Source: Nonomuraea basaltis (GTDB lineage: Bacteria; Actinomycetota; Actinomycetes; Streptosporangiales; Streptosporangiaceae). Taken from it: DNA of 57,014 bases. The stretch is from NCBI RefSeq assembly GCF_005893125.1, contig NZ_VCJS01000073.1, positions 1 to 57,014 on the forward strand. Direction: 5' to 3'. The position numbers and the translations under genes are program-made. This document shows, in pieces, positions 23,801-32,100 of the stretch (the stretch's first letter is position 1; each line of letters starts with the position of its first letter). The notes below the pieces were generated by a model. It made no database searches. It was not told the DNA's origin and saw nothing but the letters and a program-made list of their open reading frames with translations.

Positions 23801-25978
23801 ATGGCGATCGGGTTGAGCGAGGAGCATGAGGCGCTCCGGGAGTCGGTGAGCGGCTGGGCCGAGCGGAACATCCCCTCTGAGCTGCTGCGCGCCGACGTGG
23901 GCGGGCGTCCGCCGTTCTGGCCGGGCCTCGCCGAGCAGGGGCTGCTCGGCCTGCACCTGCCCGAGGAGTCCGGCGGGTCCGGCTACGGCCTGCTGGAGAC
24001 GGCCGTCGCCGTCGAGGCGCTGGCCGAGCGGATGGCGCCGGGGCCGTACGTGCCGACCGTGCTCGCCAGCGCGGTCATCCACGCGTCGAAGCGCCACGAG
24101 CTCCTGGCACCGCTCGCCGACGGCACGCTCACCGGCGCCGTCGCCCTGACCGGCGCGCTGACGGGCGCCCGCGCCGACGACGGCTCCCTGGTCGTCTCCG
24201 GTACGGCCGAGCCCGTGCTGGGCGGCTCGCTGGCGGACGTCCTGGTCCTGCCGGTGACCACGACCGAGGGCGAGGAGTGGGTCGCGCTGGACGCCTCCGC
24301 CGCCACGGTCACCGCGCTCAAGTCCCTCGACCTGACCAGGCCGGTGGCCAGGGTGGAGCTGTCGGACGTCTCCGTGCCCGCCGAGCGGGTCCTGGACGGC
24401 GTCGAGGGCCCGGACGTGCTGGACCTGGCGGCGATCCTGCTCGGCGCCGAGGCGACGGGCCTGGCCTCGTGGTGCGTCACGACCGCCGCCGACTATGCCA
24501 AGGTACGCGTCCAGTTCGGCCGCCCGATCGGCCAGTTCCAGGGCATCAAGCACAAGCTCTCCCGCATGCTGGTCGCGCTGGAGCAGGCCCGCGCCACCGT
24601 CTGGGACGCCACCCGCGCGAGCGGTAAGGAGCTGTCGTACGCCGCCGCCGTCGCCGGCGTGATGGGCCCCGACGCCGCCGTCCAGTGCGCCAAGGACGCC
24701 ATCCAGACGTTCGGCGGCATCGGCTACACCTACGAGCACGACGCGCACCTCTACTACCGCCGCGCGCTCACCCTGCGCGCCCTGCTCGGCTCGTCGGCAG
24801 AGTGGGCGGGCACGGTGGCGTCGCTGGCGCTGCGGGGCGTCTCCCGCGAGATGGAGATCGACCTGCCCGAGGACGCCGAGGAGCTGCGCGAGTCGATCCG
24901 CGCCGAGATCGCGGAGATCGCCCGGCTGGAGGGCAAGGAGCAGAAGCGGGCGCTGGCCGCGCGCGGCTTCGTCATGCCCCACCTGCCCAGGCCGTGGGGC
25001 CGCGGCGCCAAGCCCCTGGAGCAGGTGCTGATCGCCCAGGAGCTCAAGGCCGCCAAGGTACGCCCGCCCGCTCTGATCATCGGCGCGTGGGTGGTGCCGT
25101 CCATCGCCGTGTACGGCACCCCGGAGCAGCAGGAGCGCTTCCTGCCCAAAACGCTCAGCGGCGAGATGATCTGGTGCCAGCTGTTCTCCGAGCCCGGCGC
25201 CGGGTCCGACCTGGCCTCGTTGCAGATGAAGGCGGAGAGGGTCGAGGGCGGCTGGAAGCTCACCGGCCAGAAGATCTGGACCTCGGTCGCCCACGTGGCC
25301 GAATGGGGCATCTGCATCGCCCGCACCTCCGGCGAGGGCTCCAAGCACCAGGGCATCACGTACTTCCTGGTCGACATGAAGGCCCCCGGCGTCACCGTCA
25401 GGCCGCTGACCGAGATGACCGGCGAGAACCTGTTCAACGAGGTCTTCTTCGACGACGTGTTCGTCCCCGACGACCTGGTCGTGGGCGAGGTCGGCGAGGG
25501 CTGGAAGGTCGCCCGCAACACGCTGTCCAACGAGCGCGTCTCGCTGTCGTCCGGCTCGGGCAACACCGGGGCCTCCGTGCGCGACCTGCTCGGCCTGATC
25601 GGCCGGCTCGGCCGCGAGCTGACCCCGGCGGAGGCGCAGAAGGTGGCCGCGGTCGTCTGCGAGGGCCACTCGATCAACGCGTTGTCGCTGCGGGTCACGC
25701 TCAAGCAGCTCGCCGGGAACGAGCCGGGCGCGGACGCCTCCGTACGCAAGCTGCTGACCACCTCCCACGCCCAGCACGTCTCCGAGACGGCGGTCGAGCT
25801 CCTCGGCCCCGCAGCCACGGTGGCGGCCGACATCAAGCTCGGTGACGCGGGCTACTGGAACCGGGCGGTGCTGGCCACCAGGGCGATGACGATCTACGGC
25901 GGCACCACGGAGGTGCAGCTCAACATCATCGGCGAGCGCATGCTCGGCCTGCCCAGGGATCCCGAGCCCGGCAAGTAA
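23801..25978 (+). CDS. Tandem (fused) acyl-CoA dehydrogenase, FadE34-like
   Basis: The 725-residue protein contains two acyl-CoA dehydrogenase modules, twice the usual length. The first (about 1-345) has VRVQFGRPIGQFQGIKHKLS and IQTFGGIGYTYEHDAHLYYR. The second (about 370-725) has YGTPEQQERFLPKTLSGEM, FSEPGAGSDLASLQ and IYGGTTEVQLNIIGERMLG. M. tuberculosis FadE34/ChsE3 has the same fused plan and similar length. It dehydrogenates a steroid side-chain CoA ester, belongs to the KstR regulon, and in such fusions only one half keeps a working active site. Here too the sterol genes lie 20 kb downstream. The substrate assignment is by analogy; a fatty acyl or other branched CoA is possible. GGAGGA fixes the start. 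Confidence 0.75.
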   Translation: MAIGLSEEHEALRESVSGWAERNIPSELLRADVGGRPPFWPGLAEQGLLGLHLPEESGGSGYGLLETAVAVEALAERMAPGPYVPTVLASAVIHASKRHELLAPLADGTLTGAVALTGALTGARADDGSLVVSGTAEPVLGGSLADVLVLPVTTTEGEEWVALDASAATVTALKSLDLTRPVARVELSDVSVPAERVLDGVEGPDVLDLAAILLGAEATGLASWCVTTAADYAKVRVQFGRPIGQFQGIKHKLSRMLVALEQARATVWDATRASGKELSYAAAVAGVMGPDAAVQCAKDAIQTFGGIGYTYEHDAHLYYRRALTLRALLGSSAEWAGTVASLALRGVSREMEIDLPEDAEELRESIRAEIAEIARLEGKEQKRALAARGFVMPHLPRPWGRGAKPLEQVLIAQELKAAKVRPPALIIGAWVVPSIAVYGTPEQQERFLPKTLSGEMIWCQLFSEPGAGSDLASLQMKAERVEGGWKLTGQKIWTSVAHVAEWGICIARTSGEGSKHQGITYFLVDMKAPGVTVRPLTEMTGENLFNEVFFDDVFVPDDLVVGEVGEGWKVARNTLSNERVSLSSGSGNTGASVRDLLGLIGRLGRELTPAEAQKVAAVVCEGHSINALSLRVTLKQLAGNEPGADASVRKLLTTSHAQHVSETAVELLGPAATVAADIKLGDAGYWNRAVLATRAMTIYGGTTEVQLNIIGERMLGLPRDPEPGK

Positions 25979-26001
25979 CGCAGGTGACCCTCCGGCGGCT
26001 A

Positions 26002-26040
26002 CTCTCCCCTGTGCCTGGAATGTCCGGGAGCAGGGGAGAG
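26002..26040 (+). terminator. Two-step hairpin whose 3' arm carries the next gene's ribosome-binding site
   Basis: CTCTCCCCTG (26002-26011) pairs perfectly with CAGGGGAGAG (26031-26040). Inside lies a second 6-bp stem, CCTGGA with TCCGGG (one G-T pair), closed by ATG. It begins 23 bp after the dehydrogenase stop and fits a terminator. The downstream arm, AGGGGAGAGG, is also the purine-rich sequence 11 nt before GTG 26052, so the fold would hide that ribosome-binding site. Confidence 0.65.
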
Positions 26041-26051
26041 GCGGTGCTTCG

Positions 26052-27590
26052 GTGGACGTCGAACGGTCACCGTCCGAGCGCCTGAAACCTGTGCGCCTGA
26101 AATCCGTGCGCCTGAGGCTCGCCCAGGCGGCGCCCGCGCTCCTGGGCGCGGTCCTGGCGGTGCTGGCGCTGGGGCCTGCCCTGGGGTGGGGGCTGGTGCT
26201 CCGCTACGACCTGCTCTTCGTGCCCGACCCGCCGCTGCTGCCGGACGGCGGCGGCTTCCCCCGCGCCGTGCCCAGCGACCTGGTCGTGGCGCTGCTGTCG
26301 CGGGTGCTGCCCGTGGAGATCGTGCAGAAGGGGCTGCTGGCCGGCGTCTTCGTGCTGGCCGCGACCGGCGCGGCGGCGCTGGTGCCGCCGGAGCGCAGGC
26401 TCGCGCGGCTGGTCGCCGCCTCCTGCTACGCCTGGAACCTGTACCTCGCGCAGCGGCTCATGCTCGGCCAGTGGGCGCTGCTGCTCGGCGTGGCCGGGCT
26501 GCCGTGGGCGGTGCGGGCCACGACCATGCGCTGGACCCGGCTCGTGCCGGCGCTGCTCCCGGCGGCGATCGGCGGGTTCCAGGCGATGCTGGTCTCGGCG
26601 CTCACCCTGATGCCGATCGCCGTCGCCCGCCGCCGGGCGCCGGTGGTCGCCGTGATCCTGATCGTGTTCAGCCTGCCCTGGGCGGTTCCCGCGCTCGGCT
26701 CGGGCGCGGTGACGGATCCGGCGGGGGTGGACGCGTTCGCCGCGCGCGCCGACGGGCCCTTCGGCGTGGTGGGCAGCCTGCTCTCCCTCGGCGGCATCTG
26801 GAGCGCGGAGGCCGGGCTGCCCGGCCAGGAGTCGTGGTGGCTCGCCACCGCGCGCCTGCTCATGGTCGCGGTGGGCGTCTTCGGCTATGTACGCCTCCGC
26901 TCCGCCCCCGACCGGCCGGCGTGGTGGGGCGGGCTGGCCGTGTCGGCCGCGGCCGGGTTTTGCCTCGCCGCGCTGGGGGCGTTCCAGCCGGGGCGCGCGG
27001 CGCTCAAATGGCTCATCGCGTGGTGGCCAGGATTCGGGCCGCTGCGTGACGGCCAGGTCTATCTGGCGCCGCTGGTCCTGCTGGTCGCGGTCGGCCTGGC
27101 CGCGGCTCTGCGGTCGGGCGCACCCGCGCTGATCGGGGTCCTGGCGCCGGTGCTGGTGCTGCCCACGCTCGCGTTCGGGGCGTTCGGCCGGCTGGCGGCG
27201 GTCACGTACCCGCCGGACTGGCGGGCCGTGCAGCGGATCGTCAACGCCGATCCCGTCCCCGGAGCGCTGCTGTCGCTGCCGTGGGGCGCGCACCGGGCCT
27301 TCGCCTGGAACGGCGGCCGGATCGTGCTCGACCCGGCCACCAAGCTCTTCGAGCGCCGGGTGGTCTGGGACGACACCCTCCTCGTCGGGCTGCCGGACGG
27401 CGGCCGGCTGCGGGTGCGCGGCGAGGACCCGCTCAACCGGCGCGCCGGCGAACTCCTGGCCGCCCGAGACTATGCGCGGCTCCCGGTCAGATACGTCCTG
27501 GTGGCGGCAAGTCAGAACGGGTTCCTACTCGAGCAGACCGGCTGGAAGACCATTTTCCGCGGGAAAGAGCTCCACTTGCTGCGGCGTTGA
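26052..27590 (+). CDS. Polytopic membrane protein, probable GT-C-type glycosyltransferase
   Basis: The 512-residue protein has about 10-11 hydrophobic segments (the first near 27-48) and a soluble C-terminal tail of about 100 residues (from about 410, DPVPGALLSLPWGAHRAFAW). The first external loop has RYDLLFVPDPP, where Asp residues sit just after helix 1, as in GT-C polyprenyl-phosphate-sugar transferases. The N-terminus carries a short repeat (LKPVRLKSVRLRL). It is the first gene of the envelope glycan region, followed 125 bp later by the DUF2613-like gene and AftD. The GT-C assignment rests on topology and context and remains tentative. The start at GTG 26052 is supported by the purine-rich site at 26032-26041. 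Confidence 0.6.
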   Translation: MDVERSPSERLKPVRLKSVRLRLAQAAPALLGAVLAVLALGPALGWGLVLRYDLLFVPDPPLLPDGGGFPRAVPSDLVVALLSRVLPVEIVQKGLLAGVFVLAATGAAALVPPERRLARLVAASCYAWNLYLAQRLMLGQWALLLGVAGLPWAVRATTMRWTRLVPALLPAAIGGFQAMLVSALTLMPIAVARRRAPVVAVILIVFSLPWAVPALGSGAVTDPAGVDAFAARADGPFGVVGSLLSLGGIWSAEAGLPGQESWWLATARLLMVAVGVFGYVRLRSAPDRPAWWGGLAVSAAAGFCLAALGAFQPGRAALKWLIAWWPGFGPLRDGQVYLAPLVLLVAVGLAAALRSGAPALIGVLAPVLVLPTLAFGAFGRLAAVTYPPDWRAVQRIVNADPVPGALLSLPWGAHRAFAWNGGRIVLDPATKLFERRVVWDDTLLVGLPDGGRLRVRGEDPLNRRAGELLAARDYARLPVRYVLVAASQNGFLLEQTGWKTIFRGKELHLLRR

Positions 27591-27600
27591 CCGGCTGTTT

Positions 27601-27634
27601 CGTGATATACCGGAGAGTAACTTGCTTTATCACG
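27601..27634 (+). terminator. Weak inverted repeat after the GT-C-like gene
   Basis: CGTGATA (27601-27607) and TATCACG (27628-27634) form a 7-bp perfect stem with a 20-nt loop, 10 bp after the stop. The surrounding 80 bp are unusually AT-rich. It may be a terminator or an operator. Confidence 0.35.
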
Positions 27635-27660
27635 GTTTGACCAATGTTATGGATTCAAAG

Positions 27661-27678
27661 GGAAACACGTTCTAGTCT
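27661..27678 (+). promoter_or_regulatory. KstR-like box and -10 before the DUF2613-AftD operon
   Basis: On the complementary strand 27674-27661 reads TAGAACGTGTTTCC, matching the TAGAACnnGTTyC pattern seen at five other sites. On the + strand TAGTCT (27673-27678) fits a TAnnnT -10 element for the operon starting at 27716. The box therefore overlaps the promoter. Confidence 0.5.
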
Positions 27679-27715
27679 CGGCACACTGCGCCACTGATCG
27701 GAAGGGAGTGCTCTG

Positions 27716-27847
27716 TTGTTGCGACTTCTCGTGGCCCTGGCCATCGGAGCTCTGCTGGCGGTTGGAGCCTCCGTCGCCGTGGTCAATGTGGCATCGCCCT
27801 CGCTGACTCCGCCGAACCAGCCGCTCTACAACTACGGCACCAGGTGA
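27716..27847 (+). CDS. DUF2613-like small membrane/secreted protein
   Basis: The 43-residue protein reads MLRLLVALAIGALLAVGASV, then AVVNVASPSLTPPNQPLYNY and GTR. One hydrophobic helix (about 3-25) is followed by a short external tail ending in the LYNYGTR motif. Small DUF2613 proteins have this helix-plus-tail plan. In mycobacteria one of them (Rv0236A) lies beside aftD (Rv0236c), and here too AftD follows one gene later. The start is a TTG at 27716, chosen because AAGGGAG at 27702-27708 sits 7 nt upstream. A second TTG at 27719 is possible. The conserved linkage suggests a subunit or regulator of arabinosyl transfer, which is inference. Confidence 0.7.
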   Translation: MLRLLVALAIGALLAVGASVAVVNVASPSLTPPNQPLYNYGTR

Positions 27848-27933
27848 TCCTTCCCGCTTGACGGGGCCATCCCAGCACAGCAGCACGGTGGGTGGCTCCG
27901 CCATGCCCGCATGCTCGCTGATGAGGAGTGACG

Positions 27934-29154
27934 GTGTTCTTGACCGGTGGGCACCAGGCGGAGGCGGCACGCCTGACCGAGCCGCGGACCCGCGGCCAAG
28001 GGGGGAACGAGCAGCCGCTCGCGGGGATCCGTATCGCCATGCTCAACTTCCGCGAGCCGCGGCAGTCGACCGCCGGCGGCGCCGAGGAGTACGCCTGGCA
28101 GGTCAGCCGGTGCCTGCTGGCCCAGGGGGCTTCGGTGGTGTTCGTGACCGGCCGCCAGCGGGGGCAGCGCCGCGCCGAGGTCCTGGAGAGCATCCAGCTG
28201 CGCAGGATGGGCAATCCCTATCTGGTCTACCTGCTGGTGCCGCTGTGGCTGCTGTTCCACCGGCGCCGCATCGACGCGGTGATCGACACGATGAACGGCG
28301 TCCCGTTCTTCTCCCCGCTCGTGGTGCGCCGCCGCACCCCTGTGCTCTGCCTCGTGCATCACGTCCACGACCGGCAGTTCCACGCCTTCCTCCCCCGCTG
28401 GCTGGCCAGGATCGGCTGCTTCGTCGAGGGGCCCGTCGCCCGGCTGCTCTATCGCCGCTGCCTGACGATCACGGTCTCGGAGTCGTCCAAGCTGGAGCTG
28501 GTCCGCAGGCTGCGCTGGCTCGCGCCGATCACCGTCGTGCCGAACGGCTGCGCCGAGCCCGAGGAGGCCGTGCGGGAGCCCGGCCAGGACGACCCCATGA
28601 TCGTGTACGCCGGGCGCCTGGTCGGGCACAAGCGCATCGACCGGGTCGTGGACCTGGCCGCCGAGCTGGGCACGGCGTGGCCGCGGCTGACCGTGCACGT
28701 CATCGGGCGCGGTCCCGAGCAGGGCCCGCTGGCCCGTCGGGTTGTGGACAAAGAGCTGTGCGGGCGGGTCGTGCTGCACGGGTTCCTGCCCGAGGCGCGC
28801 AAGAACGCGCTGCTCGGCGCCGCGTGGCTCAACGTGACGGCCTCGGAGTTCGAGGGGTGGGGGCTGACCGTGATCGAGGCCGCCGCGCTCGGGGTGCCGA
28901 CGGTGGCCTACGACGTGGCGGGGTTACGCGACTCCGTGCGCCACGGCGTCACCGGATGGCTCGTGCGCGACGGGGAGAGCCTGGCGGACGTCGTCGAGCG
29001 CGCGCTCGAGGAGCTGAAGGACCCGAGCCGCCGGACGGAGGTGGCCGACGCCTGCCGGACCTGGGCGCGGGAATTTACGTGGGCACGAACTGGAGCTAGC
29101 ATAACCGGACTTATCCTGGCGAAACTCGAAGATCGCGGCGGAGCCTATCAGTGA
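27934..29154 (+). CDS. GT4-family glycosyltransferase
   Basis: The 406-residue protein is a GT-B-fold transferase. The N-domain has AMLNFREPRQSTAGGAEEYA (acceptor side with the GGAE loop). The C-domain (about 205-380) has VYAGRLVGHKRIDRVVDLAA and the EX7E motif in ASEFEGWGLTVIEAAALG, the donor-phosphate clamp of GT4 enzymes. It would use a nucleotide sugar on the cytoplasmic side. GTG 27934 is preferred because GAGGAG at 27923-27928 is correctly spaced; GTG 27928 overlaps that site. Its stop overlaps the AftD start by 4 bp (GTGA), so it probably builds the acceptor or lipid-linked sugar used by AftD. The sugar is unknown. Confidence 0.8.
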   Translation: MFLTGGHQAEAARLTEPRTRGQGGNEQPLAGIRIAMLNFREPRQSTAGGAEEYAWQVSRCLLAQGASVVFVTGRQRGQRRAEVLESIQLRRMGNPYLVYLLVPLWLLFHRRRIDAVIDTMNGVPFFSPLVVRRRTPVLCLVHHVHDRQFHAFLPRWLARIGCFVEGPVARLLYRRCLTITVSESSKLELVRRLRWLAPITVVPNGCAEPEEAVREPGQDDPMIVYAGRLVGHKRIDRVVDLAAELGTAWPRLTVHVIGRGPEQGPLARRVVDKELCGRVVLHGFLPEARKNALLGAAWLNVTASEFEGWGLTVIEAAALGVPTVAYDVAGLRDSVRHGVTGWLVRDGESLADVVERALEELKDPSRRTEVADACRTWAREFTWARTGASITGLILAKLEDRGGAYQ

Positions 29155-32100
29155 CCCAAGCCTCGCCTGGACTCCGGGGGGAGCTCGCGGAGTCCACCGC
29201 CGAGAGCTACGAGACACGGATCAGACACAGGCTGCGACTGCTCGCCTCCTGCCTCCTGCTCGGCGCCATCGCGTTCAACACCTCGACCGAGAAGATCATC
29301 CCCGAGACCAAGCTCGACATGGCGGTCAACCCGCTGGGCTTCCTCGGACGGGCCCTGCACCTGTGGGACGGCGCCTACTTCGGCCACCTGCAGAATCAGG
29401 CCTACGGCTACCTCTTCCCGATGGGCCCGTTCTACGCGCTCGGTCTCAAGCTCGGCATGGAGTCGTGGACGGTCCAGCGCCTGTGGATGTCGCTGGTGCT
29501 GTGCACCGCCTTCCTCGGCGTGGTCCAACTCGCCCGCGCCTTCGGCATCGGCGGCCCGCACACCCGCGTGATCGCCGGCTTCGTGTACGCGCTCGCACCG
29601 CACGCGCAGGCGCTGATCGGCATCAACTCCTCGGAGTTCCTGCCCAGCGCCGTGCTGCCGTGGATCCTGTTACCCCTGGTCAAAGGGGCCCGGCACGACC
29701 TGCCACCGCGCCGCGCGGCCGCGCTGTCCGCGCTCGCCTTCCTCTTCTGCGGCGGCGTCAACGCCGTGGCCGAGCTCGCCGTCCTCGTCGTCCCGATGCT
29801 GTACCTGCTGACCAGGCGCGGCGGGCCAGGCAAACGCCGGCTGATCGTCTGGTGGCTGCCGCTCATCGCCCTCGCGTCGATGTGGTGGATCTCCCCGCTG
29901 CTGACGCTGGGCCGCTACATCTTCTCCTTCCTGCCCTACATCGAGACGGCCAACGCGACGACCAGCGTCACCTCGCTGGTCAACGCGCTGCGCGGAACGT
30001 CGAGCTGGCTCAGCTTCCTGACGGTGGACGGGCAGACCTGGCTGCCCGACGCCAACCAGCAGTCCACGGTTCCGTGGCTGATCGTGGTCACCGCGGCCGT
30101 GTCGGCGCTCGGTCTCGCGGGCCTCGCCCTGCGCAGGCTGCCGGAGCGGTCATTCCTGCTGATCAGCCTGCTGTGCGGCGTCGCCATCATCACGACGGGC
30201 CATCCGGGCACTCCCCACCACGAGCTCATGGTCGACCTGCTGGACGGCCCGCTCGCCGTCTTCCGCAACCTGCACAAGTTCGACGCCCTGATCAGGCTGC
30301 CCGTGGCGCTCGGCGTCGCCGGGCTGCTGTCCCTGGTACGCCTGCGCTGGCGCAAGCCCCTGACCGCCGCCGCGGCCGGGCTCGTGGGGCTGTCGAGCCT
30401 GCCCATCCTCTACGCGGGGCTCGCACCGGCCGGTGGTTTCACCGCGATCCCCGACTACTGGAAGCAGGCCATCTCCTGGCTGGGGCAGAACGCCGGAGAC
30501 GGGATGGTGCTGGCCGTGCCGGGGGCCAAGCGCGGCGAGTATCTCTGGGGGCGCCCGCTGGACGAGCCGCTGCAGGCGCTCTCGCAGCACCGCTGGGCCA
30601 CGCACACCATCGTGCCCTGGGGATCGGCCGGCATCTCGCGGCTCATGGCGGCCGTCGACGAGCGCCTGTCCGCCGGCAAGGGGTCCGCGGGGCTCACGGC
30701 CACGCTGCGCCGCATCGGGGTGACGTACCTGGTGGTCAGGAACGACCTGGACCGCGGCACCATCGGCACGGCCTGGCCGGTCCGCGTGCACCAGGCGCTT
30801 GAGGACTCGCCCGGCATCTCGCTCGTGACCCAGATGGGGCCCGGCGTCGGCATCGGCCAGTACGGCAAGGCCGCCGCCTGGCTGGACCAGCCCTACCCGG
30901 CGGTCGAGATCTACCAGGTGTCCGGAGCCGCGCCGCTCGTCGGCACCGTCGAGGCCACCCGCCCGCTGCGCGTGGGAGGCGCCCCCGAGGCCGTGCTCGA
31001 CCTGGCCGAGCAGGGACTGCTGGCCGACGACCGCCCGGTTCTGCTCAACGACGACGCGGGCCAGGTCAAGGTGCCCGCGCACGACACGGTGCTGACCGAC
31101 ACCCTGCGCCGCCGCGAGGTCGCCTTCTCCGACCTGCGCCGCGGCTCCAGCGCCACGCTCACCGTCGGCGAGCCCTTCCGCGGCAACTCACCGTCGAACG
31201 ACATCCTCGACCAGGGGTGGGAGAGGTACGTCTCCACGGCGGCCTTCACCGGGATCGCGAAGGTCACGGCGTCCAGCTCCGAAGCGGACGTGACGGCGGC
31301 CGCCCAGTCCAGGGAGCCCGGCCGCCAGCCCTTCGCCGCGCTCGACGGCGACCGGCGCACCAGCTGGCGCTCCACGGGCTGGAACGGCACGGTCGGGGAA
31401 TGGCTGGAGGTCGCCTTCACCGAGCCCCGGACGGTCGCCACGGTCCAGGTGGCCTTCGAGAACTCGCCCATCGGCCCTCCGCCCAGCGAGGTAGTGGTGG
31501 AGACCGACACCGGCGCGCTGCGCCAGAGGGTACGGGCCACCGGGGACGCCCAGGAGCTGCTGGTGCCGAAGGGCCCGATCAGCCGGCTGCGCCTGACGGT
31601 CACCGCCACCTCCTACGAGCCGGCGAGCAAGCTCGGCAGCCGCGTCGGGATCGCCGAGCTGACCATCCCCGACGTTCAGGCCGGCCGCTCGATCACCGTG
31701 CCCGACCCCGGCGTCGGCTCGGCCGAGCCCGTCTCGATCGCGCTCAGCAGGACCGGTGACGTCCCCGGATGCGTCAAGGGCTCGGTCGCCTGGAGCTGTG
31801 CCAAGGGCCACGAGGTGCTCGGCGACGACGGCAACGGCTTCGACCGCTCCTTCACCGTCAGGAAGGACGGCTCCTACGGCGTCTCCGGCCGTGCCGTGCT
31901 CACCGAGCGCACCGCCATCGAGCGGCTCAGCACGCTGCCCGGCGACTCCATGATCGTGCAGGCGTCCTCGACGGCGGTCGAGCACGGAGCGGCGGCCGGC
32001 CGGTGGGCGTTCGACGGCAACCCGAAGACCGCCTGGTTCGCCGATCCGCTCGACCCCCTGCCCACGCTGAGCGTCGAGCTCGCCCGCGGGACGCGGCTGT

